DNA of 64,000 nucleotides from Clostridiales bacterium UBA7568 (GTDB lineage: Bacteria; Bacillota; Clostridia; Oscillospirales; CAG-272), in NCBI GenBank assembly GCA_002479075.1, contig DLLG01000001.1, positions 124,001 to 188,000 of the forward strand, given 5' to 3'. The position numbers and the translations under genes are program-made. This document shows, piece after piece, positions 1-8,594 of the stretch. The notes beneath the pieces were generated by a model. It was not told where the DNA came from, ran no database searches, and saw only the letters and a list, made by a program, of their open reading frames with translations. Each line of letters opens with the position of its first letter. Position 1 is the first letter of the stretch.

Positions 1-288
1 GCAGACGGCTTTATCGTGACGGGAAACACCTGCCCGAGAGGCGAAAAGTATGCAATAGCGGAGCTCACCCATCCGACAAGAACACTCACAACGACTGTAA
101 AGGTCGCAAACAGAGAAGGTGTTTATCTGCCCGTAAAGACGAGTGCACCGATCTCAAAGGAGAAGCTTTTTGAGGCGATGAAAGCGCTTTCGAAGGTTAC
201 TGTCAACGCCCCGATTGAACAGGGAGATGTCGTTTTTTCCTCGATATGCGGAGAAAGCGACATAATAGCAACGGGTTCCGTAAAATAA
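1..288 (+). CDS. DUF1667 domain protein, C-terminal part (truncated by window edge)
   Basis: The reading frame is open from the first base, so the 5' part of the gene lies outside the window. The visible ~95 residues contain a TGNTCPRGEKYA segment with one Cys, then a passage on pathway-like 'VKTSAPISKEKLFEAM' and end at a TAA. This matches my memory of DUF1667, a small protein that usually sits beside FAD-dependent oxidoreductase and glycerol-3-phosphate dehydrogenase (GlpA-like) genes in Firmicutes. Its exact role is not known to me; a redox partner of those enzymes is inferred from family context only, since the neighbours are not visible. The next gene begins 128 bases later with its own promoter-like TATAAT at 327-332. 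Confidence 0.75.
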   Translation, partial: ADGFIVTGNTCPRGEKYAIAELTHPTRTLTTTVKVANREGVYLPVKTSAPISKEKLFEAMKALSKVTVNAPIEQGDVVFSSICGESDIIATGSVK

Positions 289-326
289 TTTAACAAAAAA
301 CACTTTTATTTTCGGATCATCTGTGT

Positions 327-332
327 TATAAT
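327..332 (+). promoter_or_regulatory. -10 box upstream of lipoprotein gene
   Basis: TATAAT stands 85 bases before the lipoprotein start. The matching -35 region is only TTTTAT-like, so the promoter is weakly supported. A short hairpin (GCGGCT/AGCCGT) follows in the leader near 362-376. Confidence 0.4.
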
Positions 333-416
333 GAGCAAAAGACATTGCGAACGTATGATACTGCGGCTCAAAAGCCGTCTGGAAAATAATCGATTTTTGT
401 ACGGAGGAAGCAAACA

Positions 417-944
417 ATGAAAAAGAAAATAGCAGTTCTCTTGGTAATCGCCTGCGCTGTCTCGGTTTTGTTTTGCGCTTGCGGGAAAGACCCCGTGACA
501 ACGGAGCCGTCTGCAACAACGACGACCGCAACAACAACGATTCAGTGGGAAGTGCTTCAGAAAAACGAGATCTATGAAAAGCTGAAAATAGTAATGGAAG
601 TCAATAAAAACGTTGTGGAAAATCCCGTTTATTCCGTTATAGACGGAAAAATCGGTCAGATCGAGTTTACCTGCAACGGAAACAAATTCGTTTTCAGAGG
701 TGCAAAGGATATTGATTTTTCATATGTTCACGGCGTTGAAAAAGATATAGACCATAATGCGGTCAGATCGTTTGACGACGGCGAAGAAAAGTTTTATTAC
801 TTTACTTTCACAGACGGCTCAAGAATGGTCGGCTGGGAGAGATACAAGGGAGAGGACTACGCAATCAGTTGCACACTGTATACCGAAGCAAATCTTACGG
901 ACGATGAGATACAGAATGTCATAACCACCGCATTGAAGAAATAA
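417..944 (+). CDS. Secreted lipoprotein of unknown function
   Basis: 175 residues. The start is a Met-Lys-Lys-Lys signal sequence with a hydrophobic core ending in a lipobox (LFCAC, Cys near residue 22), so the mature protein should be lipid-anchored to the outer face of the membrane. A Thr-rich linker (residues 30-42) follows, as in many Clostridia lipoproteins, then a compact ~130-residue domain rich in charged and aromatic residues that I do not recognise. An AGGAGG-like site (CGGAGGAAGC) precedes the ATG. The next gene starts 47 bases downstream without a terminator between, so the two may be co-transcribed. Confidence 0.75.
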   Translation: MKKKIAVLLVIACAVSVLFCACGKDPVTTEPSATTTTATTTIQWEVLQKNEIYEKLKIVMEVNKNVVENPVYSVIDGKIGQIEFTCNGNKFVFRGAKDIDFSYVHGVEKDIDHNAVRSFDDGEEKFYYFTFTDGSRMVGWERYKGEDYAISCTLYTEANLTDDEIQNVITTALKK

Positions 945-991
945 AGCAAAATACTGTTTTCAAACGAGTAAAACAAAACGGAGGAATGAAT

Positions 992-3046
992 ATGAAAAAG
1001 ATAATTGCAATGATTATCGCATTAACATTTGTCTGTCTTTCCGCTTTTACGCTCTGCGCGTTTGCGGACGGAACGACGAGTCCCGCATACAAAATGACTC
1101 TTACGGGACCGAGCATTATGGTTGTTGACGAATGGGAAGAGTTTACCGTCAAGGTTGACAATATTGCAACGGCGACAAGCGGACTCAAGAGCCTCAAAAT
1201 AGTTCTTACATATTCCGACAGCGACTTTGTCAACGACAGTACTCTTGAATGGTCGATGCCCGCGCAGTCCTGGAGACAGAAGGGCGGATTCAGTTCCGAC
1301 AACGGCATAACAACAATAACGCTTGAGCCGTTCGGTTCTACGACAGGCTCGGACGCTATAACATCGGGAGAAATAACCATAAAATTCAGCCTTAAACTCA
1401 AAGGCAGCGCATCGGCTTCTCCCGCAATAAACATAATCACTCTCTCCGGTACGGCTGTTACAGCTTCATACGGCGAGGTAAAGGGTGAAAGCACAAACGG
1501 TGTTGGAATTACAGTCAAGCGCGCTCTCAACAGAGCTGCGACGCCCGGCGCTCCCGTATTGCAAAGCAAAGACACAGCTACCGGGTCTGTAACTCTTGAG
1601 CGCGGCGAAAATTCGACAGGAAATCTCGAATTCTCCTGGGACCGCGTAAACTGGCGCTCGACAAAGGTCTTTACAGGTCTTGACAAGAACGGCAAATATA
1701 ATTTCTATGCACGTGTTGCAGCCGATGGAGATACAGCGGCAAGTCTGCCGAGCGAACCCCTTACAGTTATATTCGGCGCAGGAAACGTAGACTACACAAC
1801 GGGCAAGACGGATAGCGGCAGCGGTTCGACAGATCCGTCAACCGAATACGAACCCGAAATTATTTCGATAACAGAGAGCAGAATAATTGTCAAAGCTGTC
1901 ACAGGCTATGAATATTCTCTTGACGCAAACGCATCGACCTGGAGCACCTCCGGCGTATTCACAAACCTTACGCCGTCGACTGTATATAACCTGTTCTGGA
2001 GAAAAGTCGGCGAGACGTATTTCAAAGCAAAATGGGGTCTCAGAACGTCTGCAAGGGCGCTCGGAAAAGCTCCGGCTCCGACAGTCAAAACCGTTACGGA
2101 AACTTCAATCGAGCTCAACGCCGTAACAGGCTGCGAATATTCGATCGACGGAAAGAGCTGGCAGGCTTCGCCTCTCTTCACAGGCCTTGAAAATAACAGG
2201 GTATATATCCTTTATCAGAGATACGCAAAGACAGACTCGAACGAAGCAGGAGAAACTTCTGATCCTATAACGGCAACGACGAAGAAGGTCTGCACTCACG
2301 CAAACGTATCGACAACCGAAACAAAGGCAACCTGCACGGAAAACGGACTTATAACCAAAAAATGCAACGATTGCGGTCAGATCATATATACAGAGTCAGT
2401 AGCGGCAAAGGGTCACGATTGGGCTTGGAACGAAGTTCCGGCTACTTGCACGGAAGCAGGCAAGAAAGAGCATTATTGCAAGAACTGCGGAGCGTATGAC
2501 CAGAGAGAAATAATCCCCGCAAAGGGTCACACCCCCGGCACAGCAGCAACCTGCACAGAGCCTCAGAAATGTACGGTCTGCAATGCGGTAATCGCAGCTG
2601 CAAAGGGACATACCCCTGGCGAACCTGCGACCTGCACGAACCCCCAGAAGTGCCTTGTCTGCGGTGAAGTTCTTTCTGCCGCAAAGGGGCACACTCCCGC
2701 AGGCGAAGCAACCTGCACAAATCCTCAGAAATGTCTTGTCTGTGGTGAGGTTATCGTAGCGGCAAAGGGTCACGTAGAGGGCGAAGCTGTTGTTGAAGTT
2801 GAACCGACAAGAAAGAAAGAGGGTTCAAGAGTCATCAAATGCTCGGTATGCGGCGAGGTAGTCAGAAGAGAAGTTATACCGAAGGTTGAAGGATCGAACG
2901 CAATTGTTACAGTGGTCATTGTTCTTGCAATCGTTGCCGTAATTGCGGCAGGCGGAGCAGTATTTTTCATACTCTCTAAGGGCAACGGCACAGGCGCGGG
3001 CGGCGCCGGTAAAAAAAGCGGCGGCAGAGCGTCCATAAACAAATAA
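992..3046 (+). CDS. Surface protein with cohesin-like and Fn3-like domains, six CxxC repeats and a C-terminal membrane anchor
   Basis: About 684 residues. The ATG at 992 is preferred to one at 986 because GGAGG at 980-984 would touch the earlier start. A signal peptide (to about residue 25) is followed by a beta-rich region resembling cohesin/bacterial Ig folds (residues ~30-170), then three Fn3/FIVAR-like stretches repeating 'EYSIDGKSW..F.GL..N..Y' (residues ~185-430). Next come six tandem units, each with a CxxC pair and most ending AAKGH (about 430-630), probably small metal- or disulfide-stabilised beta modules common in Clostridia cell-surface proteins. A single transmembrane segment and a short Gly/Lys tail close the protein. 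No LPXTG or S-layer motif is visible. Binding partner unknown. Confidence 0.7.
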   Translation: MKKIIAMIIALTFVCLSAFTLCAFADGTTSPAYKMTLTGPSIMVVDEWEEFTVKVDNIATATSGLKSLKIVLTYSDSDFVNDSTLEWSMPAQSWRQKGGFSSDNGITTITLEPFGSTTGSDAITSGEITIKFSLKLKGSASASPAINIITLSGTAVTASYGEVKGESTNGVGITVKRALNRAATPGAPVLQSKDTATGSVTLERGENSTGNLEFSWDRVNWRSTKVFTGLDKNGKYNFYARVAADGDTAASLPSEPLTVIFGAGNVDYTTGKTDSGSGSTDPSTEYEPEIISITESRIIVKAVTGYEYSLDANASTWSTSGVFTNLTPSTVYNLFWRKVGETYFKAKWGLRTSARALGKAPAPTVKTVTETSIELNAVTGCEYSIDGKSWQASPLFTGLENNRVYILYQRYAKTDSNEAGETSDPITATTKKVCTHANVSTTETKATCTENGLITKKCNDCGQIIYTESVAAKGHDWAWNEVPATCTEAGKKEHYCKNCGAYDQREIIPAKGHTPGTAATCTEPQKCTVCNAVIAAAKGHTPGEPATCTNPQKCLVCGEVLSAAKGHTPAGEATCTNPQKCLVCGEVIVAAKGHVEGEAVVEVEPTRKKEGSRVIKCSVCGEVVRREVIPKVEGSNAIVTVVIVLAIVAVIAAGGAVFFILSKGNGTGAGGAGKKSGGRASINK

Positions 3047-3060
3047 ACGTTTATAAAACA

Positions 3061-3087
3061 AAAAATCCCGTGAAAACGGGATTTTTG
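3061..3087. terminator. Bidirectional intrinsic terminator
   Basis: AAAAATCCCGT / ACGGGATTTTT around a GAAA loop. It sits between the surface protein gene (+) and the ABC transporter gene (-) and has T-runs in both directions. Confidence 0.85.
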
Positions 3088-3097
3088 TTTTGGAAAA

Positions 3098-5749
3098 TTA
3101 TTCGGTCCTGAGTGCAATGACGGGATCCTTTTTCGATGCTATCTTTGCGGGGACAAGTCCTGCGATAACTGTCAGAAGTACGCTCAAAATGATGAGTATT
3201 GCTGCGCCGAGCGGCGGCAGAGAAGCTATCGAAGCGATGCCGGTCAGCGAGTTCAGTATAATATTTATGGGGAGCAGGATCAGTAGCGTAATGCCGATAC
3301 CCATAGCGCCGGAAATAAGCCCGATTATGAACGTTTCCGCATTGAAAACTCTGGAAACATCTTTTTTCGATGCACCGATTGAACGGAGAATACCGATCTC
3401 CTTTGTCCGTTCAAGGACGGAGATATATGTGATTATTCCGATCATTATTGAAGAAACGACGAGCGAGATTGCAACGAAGGCAATAAGGACATAAGTTATC
3501 GTATCGATTATTTTTGTGACGGACGAGAGCAAAATTCCGACATAATCCGAATAGCTTATTACCTTTTCGCTCTCTCCTGCGTCCTTCATCTTTTCGTTAT
3601 AAGCCGAGATGACATCTTTTACGTTGTCTTTGGATTCAAAATCGACGGGATAAATATTGATTACTTCCGGGTTTTCAAGATCCTTTACTCCAAGTGTTTT
3701 GAGGTTATCTGCAAGAGTTGCTTTCGAGGTTTGACCGAGCAGCTTTGCTTCAAACATTTTTATAACGGCTTCTTCGCTCATTTTTGAAATATAAGCCTTG
3801 GTTTTCGCTTGCTCTTCTTCCGGCAGAGTTGCGATATACGCATTTACATCATCCATCGTGATTTCTTTTTTCTCTCCCGAGTCAAATTTCAACCCTGTGA
3901 AAATGTCTGTCGATTCATCGGCAAGCTGAGCTCTTACTATTTCCGAATCGTTTGTTTTTTCGATGATATGCTTTGTAAGGGAAGATGAATATCCTATGAC
4001 GCCGCCGATCGACGTTGCCGATGCATTTTGAGTCGGGCGGAGAATACAGGCAACTGTAAGAGTCTCTCCGTTTTCAACTGTGCTTTTGACATATTCTTCA
4101 TCCTTGCTGCCGTCCGTCCAAAGCTTTGTGCTTTCATCATATTTCCAAAGATCCGTGTCAAGGATGAGCTTGTATTCGAGACCGAGAATTTCGTCATAGG
4201 TATACGTTGTTTGTTTTGTTTCTATCGGCTTATGCTCAAGGATCTTTGCTTTCATATCATCAAGATCCTTTTGATCACGCAAGCCGAGAGAATAAAGGGC
4301 AAAATCGCTGATTTCGTTGTTTTTGTCAACTACGATCACTAACTTCGTATAATCATCCTTTTCGGGCCATTCGCCGGCAAGAACATCGTATTGTGATTTT
4401 ACAAAATCTCTGTTGTCAAGTATTTCAGACCATACCGCAGATGAGTTTGCTCCGGAATAGCTCGAATAGCTTTGCGACATCTGGGAATAATCTGCGCCGT
4501 ACAGCGTTTCCATAACGGTTCCGGGGTTTACGCGGAGAATGCTTCCGTCGTCTCCGAGGCGATATATTTTGGGCGTTACGCCGTAACCGTACTGAATGCC
4601 GTTTATATATTGCTCTATGCCGCTTTCGCCACTGTCAAGATACTTTTTAAAGCCGGAGAGCTCGCTCTTTTTTGTTCCCGACGCCATAGTTGCAAACATC
4701 TCGCCGAGAACCTCTTTGGAATATACCTTGTCGAGCAAGTGACTTACAGAATCGCTCTTTCCGTTCGCCATTGACGTCATAAGAGACGCAAGATCAACTG
4801 ATTCTCTGGTTATGCTGAGCGGATAAGATGAAAGGGTATCGGCTTGAACGGTGTTTATATAGCTCTTAAAACCGCTTGAAACAGCCATTATCAGCGCAAT
4901 CCCGATTATTCCTATGCTGCCCGCAAATGAGGTGAGGACGGTTCTGCCTTTTTTAGTTTTCAGATTGTTGAAGGAAAGGGCGGTTGCCGTTGCGAACGAC
5001 ATTTGTTTTTTGCCCTTTTTCTTTTCTGCGATGCTCCGCTCTGCGGCGATCTTTTTGTCTTTATCGCTTGGAGTAAACGGTTTCGAATCCGAAATGAGCT
5101 TGCCGTCGAGGAGGCGAACGGTCCTCGTTGCATATTTTTCGGCAAGATCGGGGTTGTGAGTAACCATTATGACGAGCTTTTCTTTTGCAACCTCTTTGAG
5201 TATTTCCATTACGGCAACGCTTGTTTCCGTATCAAGGGCGCCGGTCGGCTCATCGGCGAGGAGAATATCCGGGTCGTTTACGAGCGCGCGTGCGATTGCA
5301 ACTCTCTGTACCTGCCCGCCGGACATCTGATTCGGCTTCTTTTTGAGCTGGTCTCCGAGGCCTACTTTTGTCAGCGCTTCGGTTGCTCTGCGCCGTCTTT
5401 CTGCTTTTGAAACGCCGGAGATTGTCAGCGCAAGCTCAACGTTTGCAAGCACGGTCTGGTGAGGAATGAGGTTATATGACTGGAATACAAAGCCGATCGA
5501 ATGGTTTCTGTATTTATCCCAGTCCTTATCCTTGTATTTCTTCGTTGAAACGCCGTTTATTTCAAGGTCTCCGCTTGTATATCTGTCAAGCCCGCCGATA
5601 ATGTTCAGCAGAGTTGTCTTTCCGCATCCTGATTGTCCGAGTATTGCAACAAATTCATTTTCCCGAAAGCTGATGTCTATACCTCGCAATGCCGGAACGG
5701 CGCAGTCTCCGACGTAATATTCTTTTGTAATTCCTTTCAGCGTGAGCAA
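3098..5749 (-). CDS. ABC transporter, MacB-like fusion of ATPase and FtsX-type permease
   Basis: 883 residues, read from a TTG at 5749 behind GAGGTG. The N-terminal ~230 residues are a complete ABC ATPase: Walker A GQSGCGKTT, signature MSGGQVQRVAIARAL and Walker B ILLADEPTGALD, as in LolD/MacB ATPases. Then comes a transmembrane helix (about 265-290), a large extracellular domain (about 290-700) and three C-terminal helices of the FtsX/MacB permease type, with the ERTKEIGILRSIGAS cytoplasmic loop between helices. Family members export peptides or antibiotics, or sense cell-envelope stress, by mechanotransmission rather than classical transport. ATPase and permease are often separate genes; here they are fused in one chain. 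No adjacent two-component system is present, so its signal is unknown. Confidence 0.88.
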   Translation of the reverse strand: MLTLKGITKEYYVGDCAVPALRGIDISFRENEFVAILGQSGCGKTTLLNIIGGLDRYTSGDLEINGVSTKKYKDKDWDKYRNHSIGFVFQSYNLIPHQTVLANVELALTISGVSKAERRRRATEALTKVGLGDQLKKKPNQMSGGQVQRVAIARALVNDPDILLADEPTGALDTETSVAVMEILKEVAKEKLVIMVTHNPDLAEKYATRTVRLLDGKLISDSKPFTPSDKDKKIAAERSIAEKKKGKKQMSFATATALSFNNLKTKKGRTVLTSFAGSIGIIGIALIMAVSSGFKSYINTVQADTLSSYPLSITRESVDLASLMTSMANGKSDSVSHLLDKVYSKEVLGEMFATMASGTKKSELSGFKKYLDSGESGIEQYINGIQYGYGVTPKIYRLGDDGSILRVNPGTVMETLYGADYSQMSQSYSSYSGANSSAVWSEILDNRDFVKSQYDVLAGEWPEKDDYTKLVIVVDKNNEISDFALYSLGLRDQKDLDDMKAKILEHKPIETKQTTYTYDEILGLEYKLILDTDLWKYDESTKLWTDGSKDEEYVKSTVENGETLTVACILRPTQNASATSIGGVIGYSSSLTKHIIEKTNDSEIVRAQLADESTDIFTGLKFDSGEKKEITMDDVNAYIATLPEEEQAKTKAYISKMSEEAVIKMFEAKLLGQTSKATLADNLKTLGVKDLENPEVINIYPVDFESKDNVKDVISAYNEKMKDAGESEKVISYSDYVGILLSSVTKIIDTITYVLIAFVAISLVVSSIMIGIITYISVLERTKEIGILRSIGASKKDVSRVFNAETFIIGLISGAMGIGITLLILLPINIILNSLTGIASIASLPPLGAAILIILSVLLTVIAGLVPAKIASKKDPVIALRTE

Positions 5750-5900
5750 ATGTTATCACCTCTATCTTTTTTTATGATACTACTTTATCATCTAAATATT
5801 AACAGATTATAGATAAAATTAAAAATATAATGGATTGTGTGTACAAAACGTTGATTTTGTGATATATTGTACTTATAAGATATTGTTCAAAGGAGCGATT

Positions 5901-6410
5901 ATGAGGGCGAGGACACTTCTGCGTATTTTTTCTCTGGCGACAGCTGTTTTGATTATGATTGCCATTTTTTATATGTCGGCGCAGAGCGGCGAGGAGTCAT
6001 CTTCTCTCAGCGGGAGTCTGACGGGCTCTGTCCTCGATAAGACAGAAGACGGTTTTTCCGAGCTTGATGACGCCGAGAAGTCCGAAATAATAGAATCTGT
6101 CGGTAAATATGTTCGCAAAGCGGCTCATTTTGCGGAATATTTTGTCCTCTGCGGGGCATTGACAGTATTTGCATTTACCTTTGATATTAAACGGATTCCG
6201 GCTTGCGGATTTTCAATTGCCTTGGCGACGGTTTACGCCGCAAGCGACGAAATACATCAGCTTTTTGTTCCTGGAAGGTGCGGACTTTTCACAGACGTGC
6301 TGATCGATACGGCGGGTGCGATATTCGGGGCTGTATTTGTGCTTTTGATTTGCGCGGTCTTCAAAATACCGGTAAAGAGAAAGCAGAAGCAGAGCGAAAA
6401 AATAGCCTGA
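5901..6410 (+). CDS. VanZ-like family membrane protein
   Basis: 169 residues from the ATG at 5901, placed by AAAGGAG eight bases upstream; an in-frame ATG 66 bases earlier lacks a ribosome site. It has an N-terminal transmembrane helix, an acidic loop, and the VanZ core 'RKAAHFAEYF', 'ASDEIHQLFVPGR' and 'FTDVLIDTAGA', with further helices and a Lys/Arg-rich C terminus. VanZ of Enterococcus raises teicoplanin resistance, but most chromosomal relatives have no known function. The gene stands alone and ends at a strong terminator shared with the convergent regulator gene, so no partner can be named. Confidence 0.85.
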   Translation: MRARTLLRIFSLATAVLIMIAIFYMSAQSGEESSSLSGSLTGSVLDKTEDGFSELDDAEKSEIIESVGKYVRKAAHFAEYFVLCGALTVFAFTFDIKRIPACGFSIALATVYAASDEIHQLFVPGRCGLFTDVLIDTAGAIFGAVFVLLICAVFKIPVKRKQKQSEKIA

Positions 6411-6416
6411 GACAAA

Positions 6417-6462
6417 CAAAAATGTGCATACAGGATCGCAAAAGTCCTGTATGCACATTTTT
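6417..6462. terminator. Strong bidirectional terminator
   Basis: A perfect 18-base stem (AAAATGTGCATACAGGA and its complement) with flanking A and T runs, located between the convergent VanZ-like and XRE genes. Its right edge overlaps the last codons of the XRE gene. Confidence 0.85.
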
Positions 6463-6677
6463 TATGCCTTTACATCCGAAAAAAGCTCGTCTATACTTTT
6501 TGAAAAAAGCGAGGCAAGCAGGGGCAAAAGGGAAATGTCGGGGCAGCATAACCCACGTTCCCATTTTGAGATCGCCTGAGGCGAAACGCGAAGCACCTCC
6601 GCAAGCTGCGATTGCGAAAGCGAAACGTTGCTTCTGTATCTGCGTATGTTGTTACCGATGATCAAAGCCACATTCAA
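6462..6677 (-). CDS. Short XRE-family DNA-binding regulator
   Basis: 71 residues that are almost entirely a Cro/C1-type helix-turn-helix: 'LSQSQLAEVLRVSPQAISKWERG' then 'PDISLLPLLASLFSKSIDELF'. It starts with a TTG behind GGAGGAAAC. The second half has the usual Firmicutes pattern of a single-domain regulator with no sensor region. Nothing adjacent on the same strand is an obvious target; the operon upstream on this strand (small ORF at 6760-6813, sigma-F genes) is separated by a hairpin. Could act alone or as an antitoxin-like regulator; no toxin is visible. Confidence 0.85.
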   Translation of the reverse strand: MNVALIIGNNIRRYRSNVSLSQSQLAEVLRVSPQAISKWERGLCCPDISLLPLLASLFSKSIDELFSDVKA

Positions 6678-6704
6678 ATCAAGTTTCCTCCGATAAAAGC
6701 TTTT

Positions 6705-6735
6705 CCGATGCCGCAGCAGGACGCTGCGGCATCGG
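6705..6735 (-). terminator. GC-rich hairpin after small ORF
   Basis: A perfect 12-bp stem (CCGATGCCGCAG / CTGCGGCATCGG) with a 7-base loop. On the minus strand it follows the 17-codon ORF, with only a short AAAAGCTTTT tail, so it may be a terminator or an RNA end structure. Confidence 0.55.
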
Positions 6736-6759
6736 TTTTACCGGAAAATCTCCGCCTGT

Positions 6760-6813
6760 TTACAGAGTTAAACCGCGGCGGGAAAACATCCGGTATATTT
6801 TTGAGCTGAACAT
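6760..6813 (-). CDS. Tiny ORF with strong ribosome site (17 residues)
   Basis: The minus strand reads AAAAGGAGGCGGTTAA then ATG, coding MFSSKIYRMFSRRGLTL and a TAA. The ribosome site is near perfect and a consensus-like promoter lies just upstream, so the unit looks transcribed. The peptide is short and basic with no clear membrane segment. It could be a real micropeptide, a leader, or an accident within a small RNA that ends at the hairpin 6705-6735. Confidence 0.35.
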   Translation of the reverse strand: MFSSKIYRMFSRRGLTL

Positions 6814-6862
6814 TTAACCGCCTCCTTTTACATTTTATTTCACGGCGTCCCGTGATGCTTAT

Positions 6863-6891
6863 ATATTATCATATTGCTTCTGCTTTGTCAA
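6863..6891 (-). promoter_or_regulatory. Sigma-A-type promoter behind sigF
   Basis: On the minus strand TTGACA (6886-6891) and TAATAT (6863-6868) are separated by 17 bases. It lies just after the sigF stop codon and would drive the ~140-base unit 6705-6850. A CACGG/CCGTG inverted repeat at 6841-6854 is at the expected RNA start. Confidence 0.6.
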
Positions 6892-6903
6892 TAAACCTGC
6901 GGT

Positions 6904-7638
6904 TTAGAGCTGCTTTCGCAGTTTTTCAAATATCTTTTTCTCCTCGCGCGAAACTTTGACTTGTGTAAGTCCGAGAATCTTTGCCGTTTGCTGCTGCGAG
7001 AGCTCTCTGAAGAAGCGAAGTCTGATGATGTTTTTGCTAACATCGTCAAGCCCTTCAACAGCACCTATAAGGGCAAGGCGATCGGTTGTTTTTTCTATTT
7101 CGTCCTCGTCCGAGGATATGAAGCTCTCAAGGGTCGCGCCGTCATCGTCATTTCCGAGCGTTTCGTGTATCGAATAAACGGGGCATACCGCATCGAGCGC
7201 ATAGACAATATCCTCCGGGCTTACCCCCGTAAGCTCGCTGAGCTCGGATATTTTCGGCTCTCTTCCGTATTTGGCGGCAAACGCTTCCTTTTCGCGCATT
7301 ATCTCCGTTCCTCTTTTGCGAACGTCGCGACTGACCTTTATCATTCCGTCGTCCCGCAGAAAGCGCCGTATCTCGCCTATAATGAGCGGAACGGCGTAGG
7401 TTGAAAATACTGTTCCGAAGCTACGGTCGAAGCTCCTTGCGGCTTTTATCATACCGATAGACCCTATCTGAACAAGATCTTCGTATTCTGTGCCACGACC
7501 GACAAATCGTCTCGCTATATTTTTGACAAGCCCCATATTCTGCGTTATCAGTTTCTCCAGCGCAGCCGTATCTCCCGACTGGGCAAGGTCAATAAGATCA
7601 AGATTTTCGTCCTTGCGGACAGGCTTAACTTCAGCCAT
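6904..7638 (-). CDS. sigF: RNA polymerase sporulation sigma factor F
   Basis: 244 residues with the full order of a sigma-F/G/B type factor: region 2 'GLVKNIARRFVGRGTEYEDLVQIG' and 'GMIKAARSFD', region 3 around residues 100-160, and region 4 helix-turn-helix 'LSQQQTAKILGLTQVKVSREEKKI' at the end. Sigma-F could be confused with sigma-G by sequence alone; the upstream spoIIAA and spoIIAB genes in the canonical order settle it. It is the first forespore-specific sigma factor and is held inactive by SpoIIAB until SpoIIAA frees it. Start ATG lies 36 bases after the spoIIAB stop. Confidence 0.95.
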   Translation of the reverse strand: MAEVKPVRKDENLDLIDLAQSGDTAALEKLITQNMGLVKNIARRFVGRGTEYEDLVQIGSIGMIKAARSFDRSFGTVFSTYAVPLIIGEIRRFLRDDGMIKVSRDVRKRGTEIMREKEAFAAKYGREPKISELSELTGVSPEDIVYALDAVCPVYSIHETLGNDDDGATLESFISSDEDEIEKTTDRLALIGAVEGLDDVSKNIIRLRFFRELSQQQTAKILGLTQVKVSREEKKIFEKLRKQL

Positions 7639-7674
7639 ATATACCCCCTTGATTTAGGCGAAAAAATCGCCTTT

Positions 7675-8121
7675 TTATGTATTGGGAGCAGAGGAGAGCT
7701 TCCTCGTCATTACGACCTTTGTTCCTTTTCCCGTTTGGGAAGCTACGGTCAGCTTGTCGGAAAAGCTCTCCATAATAGAGAAGCCCATTCCGCATCGGTC
7801 TTCGTCCGGAAGAGTTGTGTAAAGCGGCTGTCTGGCCTTTGCAACATCCGGAATGCCGCAGCCCTTGTCGCAAACGGAAATTTTTACGGTTCTGTCGTCA
7901 TACGCTTTTGCGGAAAGAACAACAGTACCGACTGTTCCCGAGTATGCGTGAACTATGCAGTTTGTGACAGCTTCCGAAACGGCGCAACGGAGATCCGCAA
8001 GCTCTTCAACATCCGGGTCAAGGGGAAGAAGAAACGCTGATATTATGCCTCTTGCAAGCGCCTCGTTTTGAGAGAGCGAAAGAAAACTGCATTTAATTTC
8101 GTTTAAAAGCACTCTTTTCAC
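7675..8121 (-). CDS. spoIIAB: Anti-sigma F factor and serine kinase
   Basis: 148 residues with a GHKL-type ATP-binding fold: N box 'AVSEAVTNCIVHAY', G1 box 'VCDKGCGIPD', and G2 region 'EDRCGMGFSIMESF'. SpoIIAB binds sigma-F with ATP and phosphorylates SpoIIAA on serine. It lies four bases downstream of the spoIIAA stop and before sigF, the order conserved in endospore formers. All ATP-site residues I can identify are present. Confidence 0.95.
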   Translation of the reverse strand: MKRVLLNEIKCSFLSLSQNEALARGIISAFLLPLDPDVEELADLRCAVSEAVTNCIVHAYSGTVGTVVLSAKAYDDRTVKISVCDKGCGIPDVAKARQPLYTTLPDEDRCGMGFSIMESFSDKLTVASQTGKGTKVVMTRKLSSAPNT

Positions 8122-8125
8122 TGTC

Positions 8126-8446
8126 TTATGCCTCCTTTTCTTTGATTTTTATCATTTTGTCTATTCCTGTCATAACTATAAGCCTCTCCGTTCTCGGCGA
8201 AGGGTTTGAAAGCATAACCTCAATTCCGAGGTCGCTCGCCTTTTGGTATCTGCCGAGTATAAGTCCAAGCCCGGAGCTATCCATAAATTCAACCCCGGAA
8301 AGCTCTATGCAGAGCGTCTTCGGCATAAGACGGAACATTGCATCGTCTATCTGCGTCCGCACGCTTGCAACGCCGTGATGATCCATATCGCCCATTAAAA
8401 CGGCTGTAAGTGTATCTCCGGAAAAGTCAAGTATCAGATTTTCCAT
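8126..8446 (-). CDS. spoIIAA: Anti-sigma F factor antagonist
   Basis: 106 residues, STAS domain. The ATG at 8446 is chosen because AAAGGAGAAAAA lies just before it; an ATG five codons earlier is inside that ribosome site. The phosphorylated serine lies in 'VEFMDSSGLGLILG' (first or second Ser of DSSG). When dephosphorylated by SpoIIE, this protein displaces sigma-F from SpoIIAB. First gene of the spoIIA operon; in Bacillus that operon is read by sigma-H and Spo0A, but I could not define the promoter here. Confidence 0.95.
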   Translation of the reverse strand: MENLILDFSGDTLTAVLMGDMDHHGVASVRTQIDDAMFRLMPKTLCIELSGVEFMDSSGLGLILGRYQKASDLGIEVMLSNPSPRTERLIVMTGIDKMIKIKEKEA

Positions 8447-8554
8447 TTTTTCTCCTTTCAAAGACTGTTTGTCCGTTTGAATAATGATAGCATTATTTCT
8501 GTGCGGATTTTGTCAAAGTAGGGAACCGAAAGAAAAATAAATATTATTTTTGAA

Positions 8555-8588
8555 ACAAAAAAATGACTCGCAGATGCGAGTCATTTTT
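8555..8588. terminator. Terminator after DUF4349 gene
   Basis: AAAATGACTCGC AGAT GCGAGTCATTTTT: a 10-bp stem, 4-base loop and T-runs on both strands. It ends the minus-strand lipoprotein gene at 8595. Confidence 0.85.
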
Positions 8589-8594
8589 GCTTTG

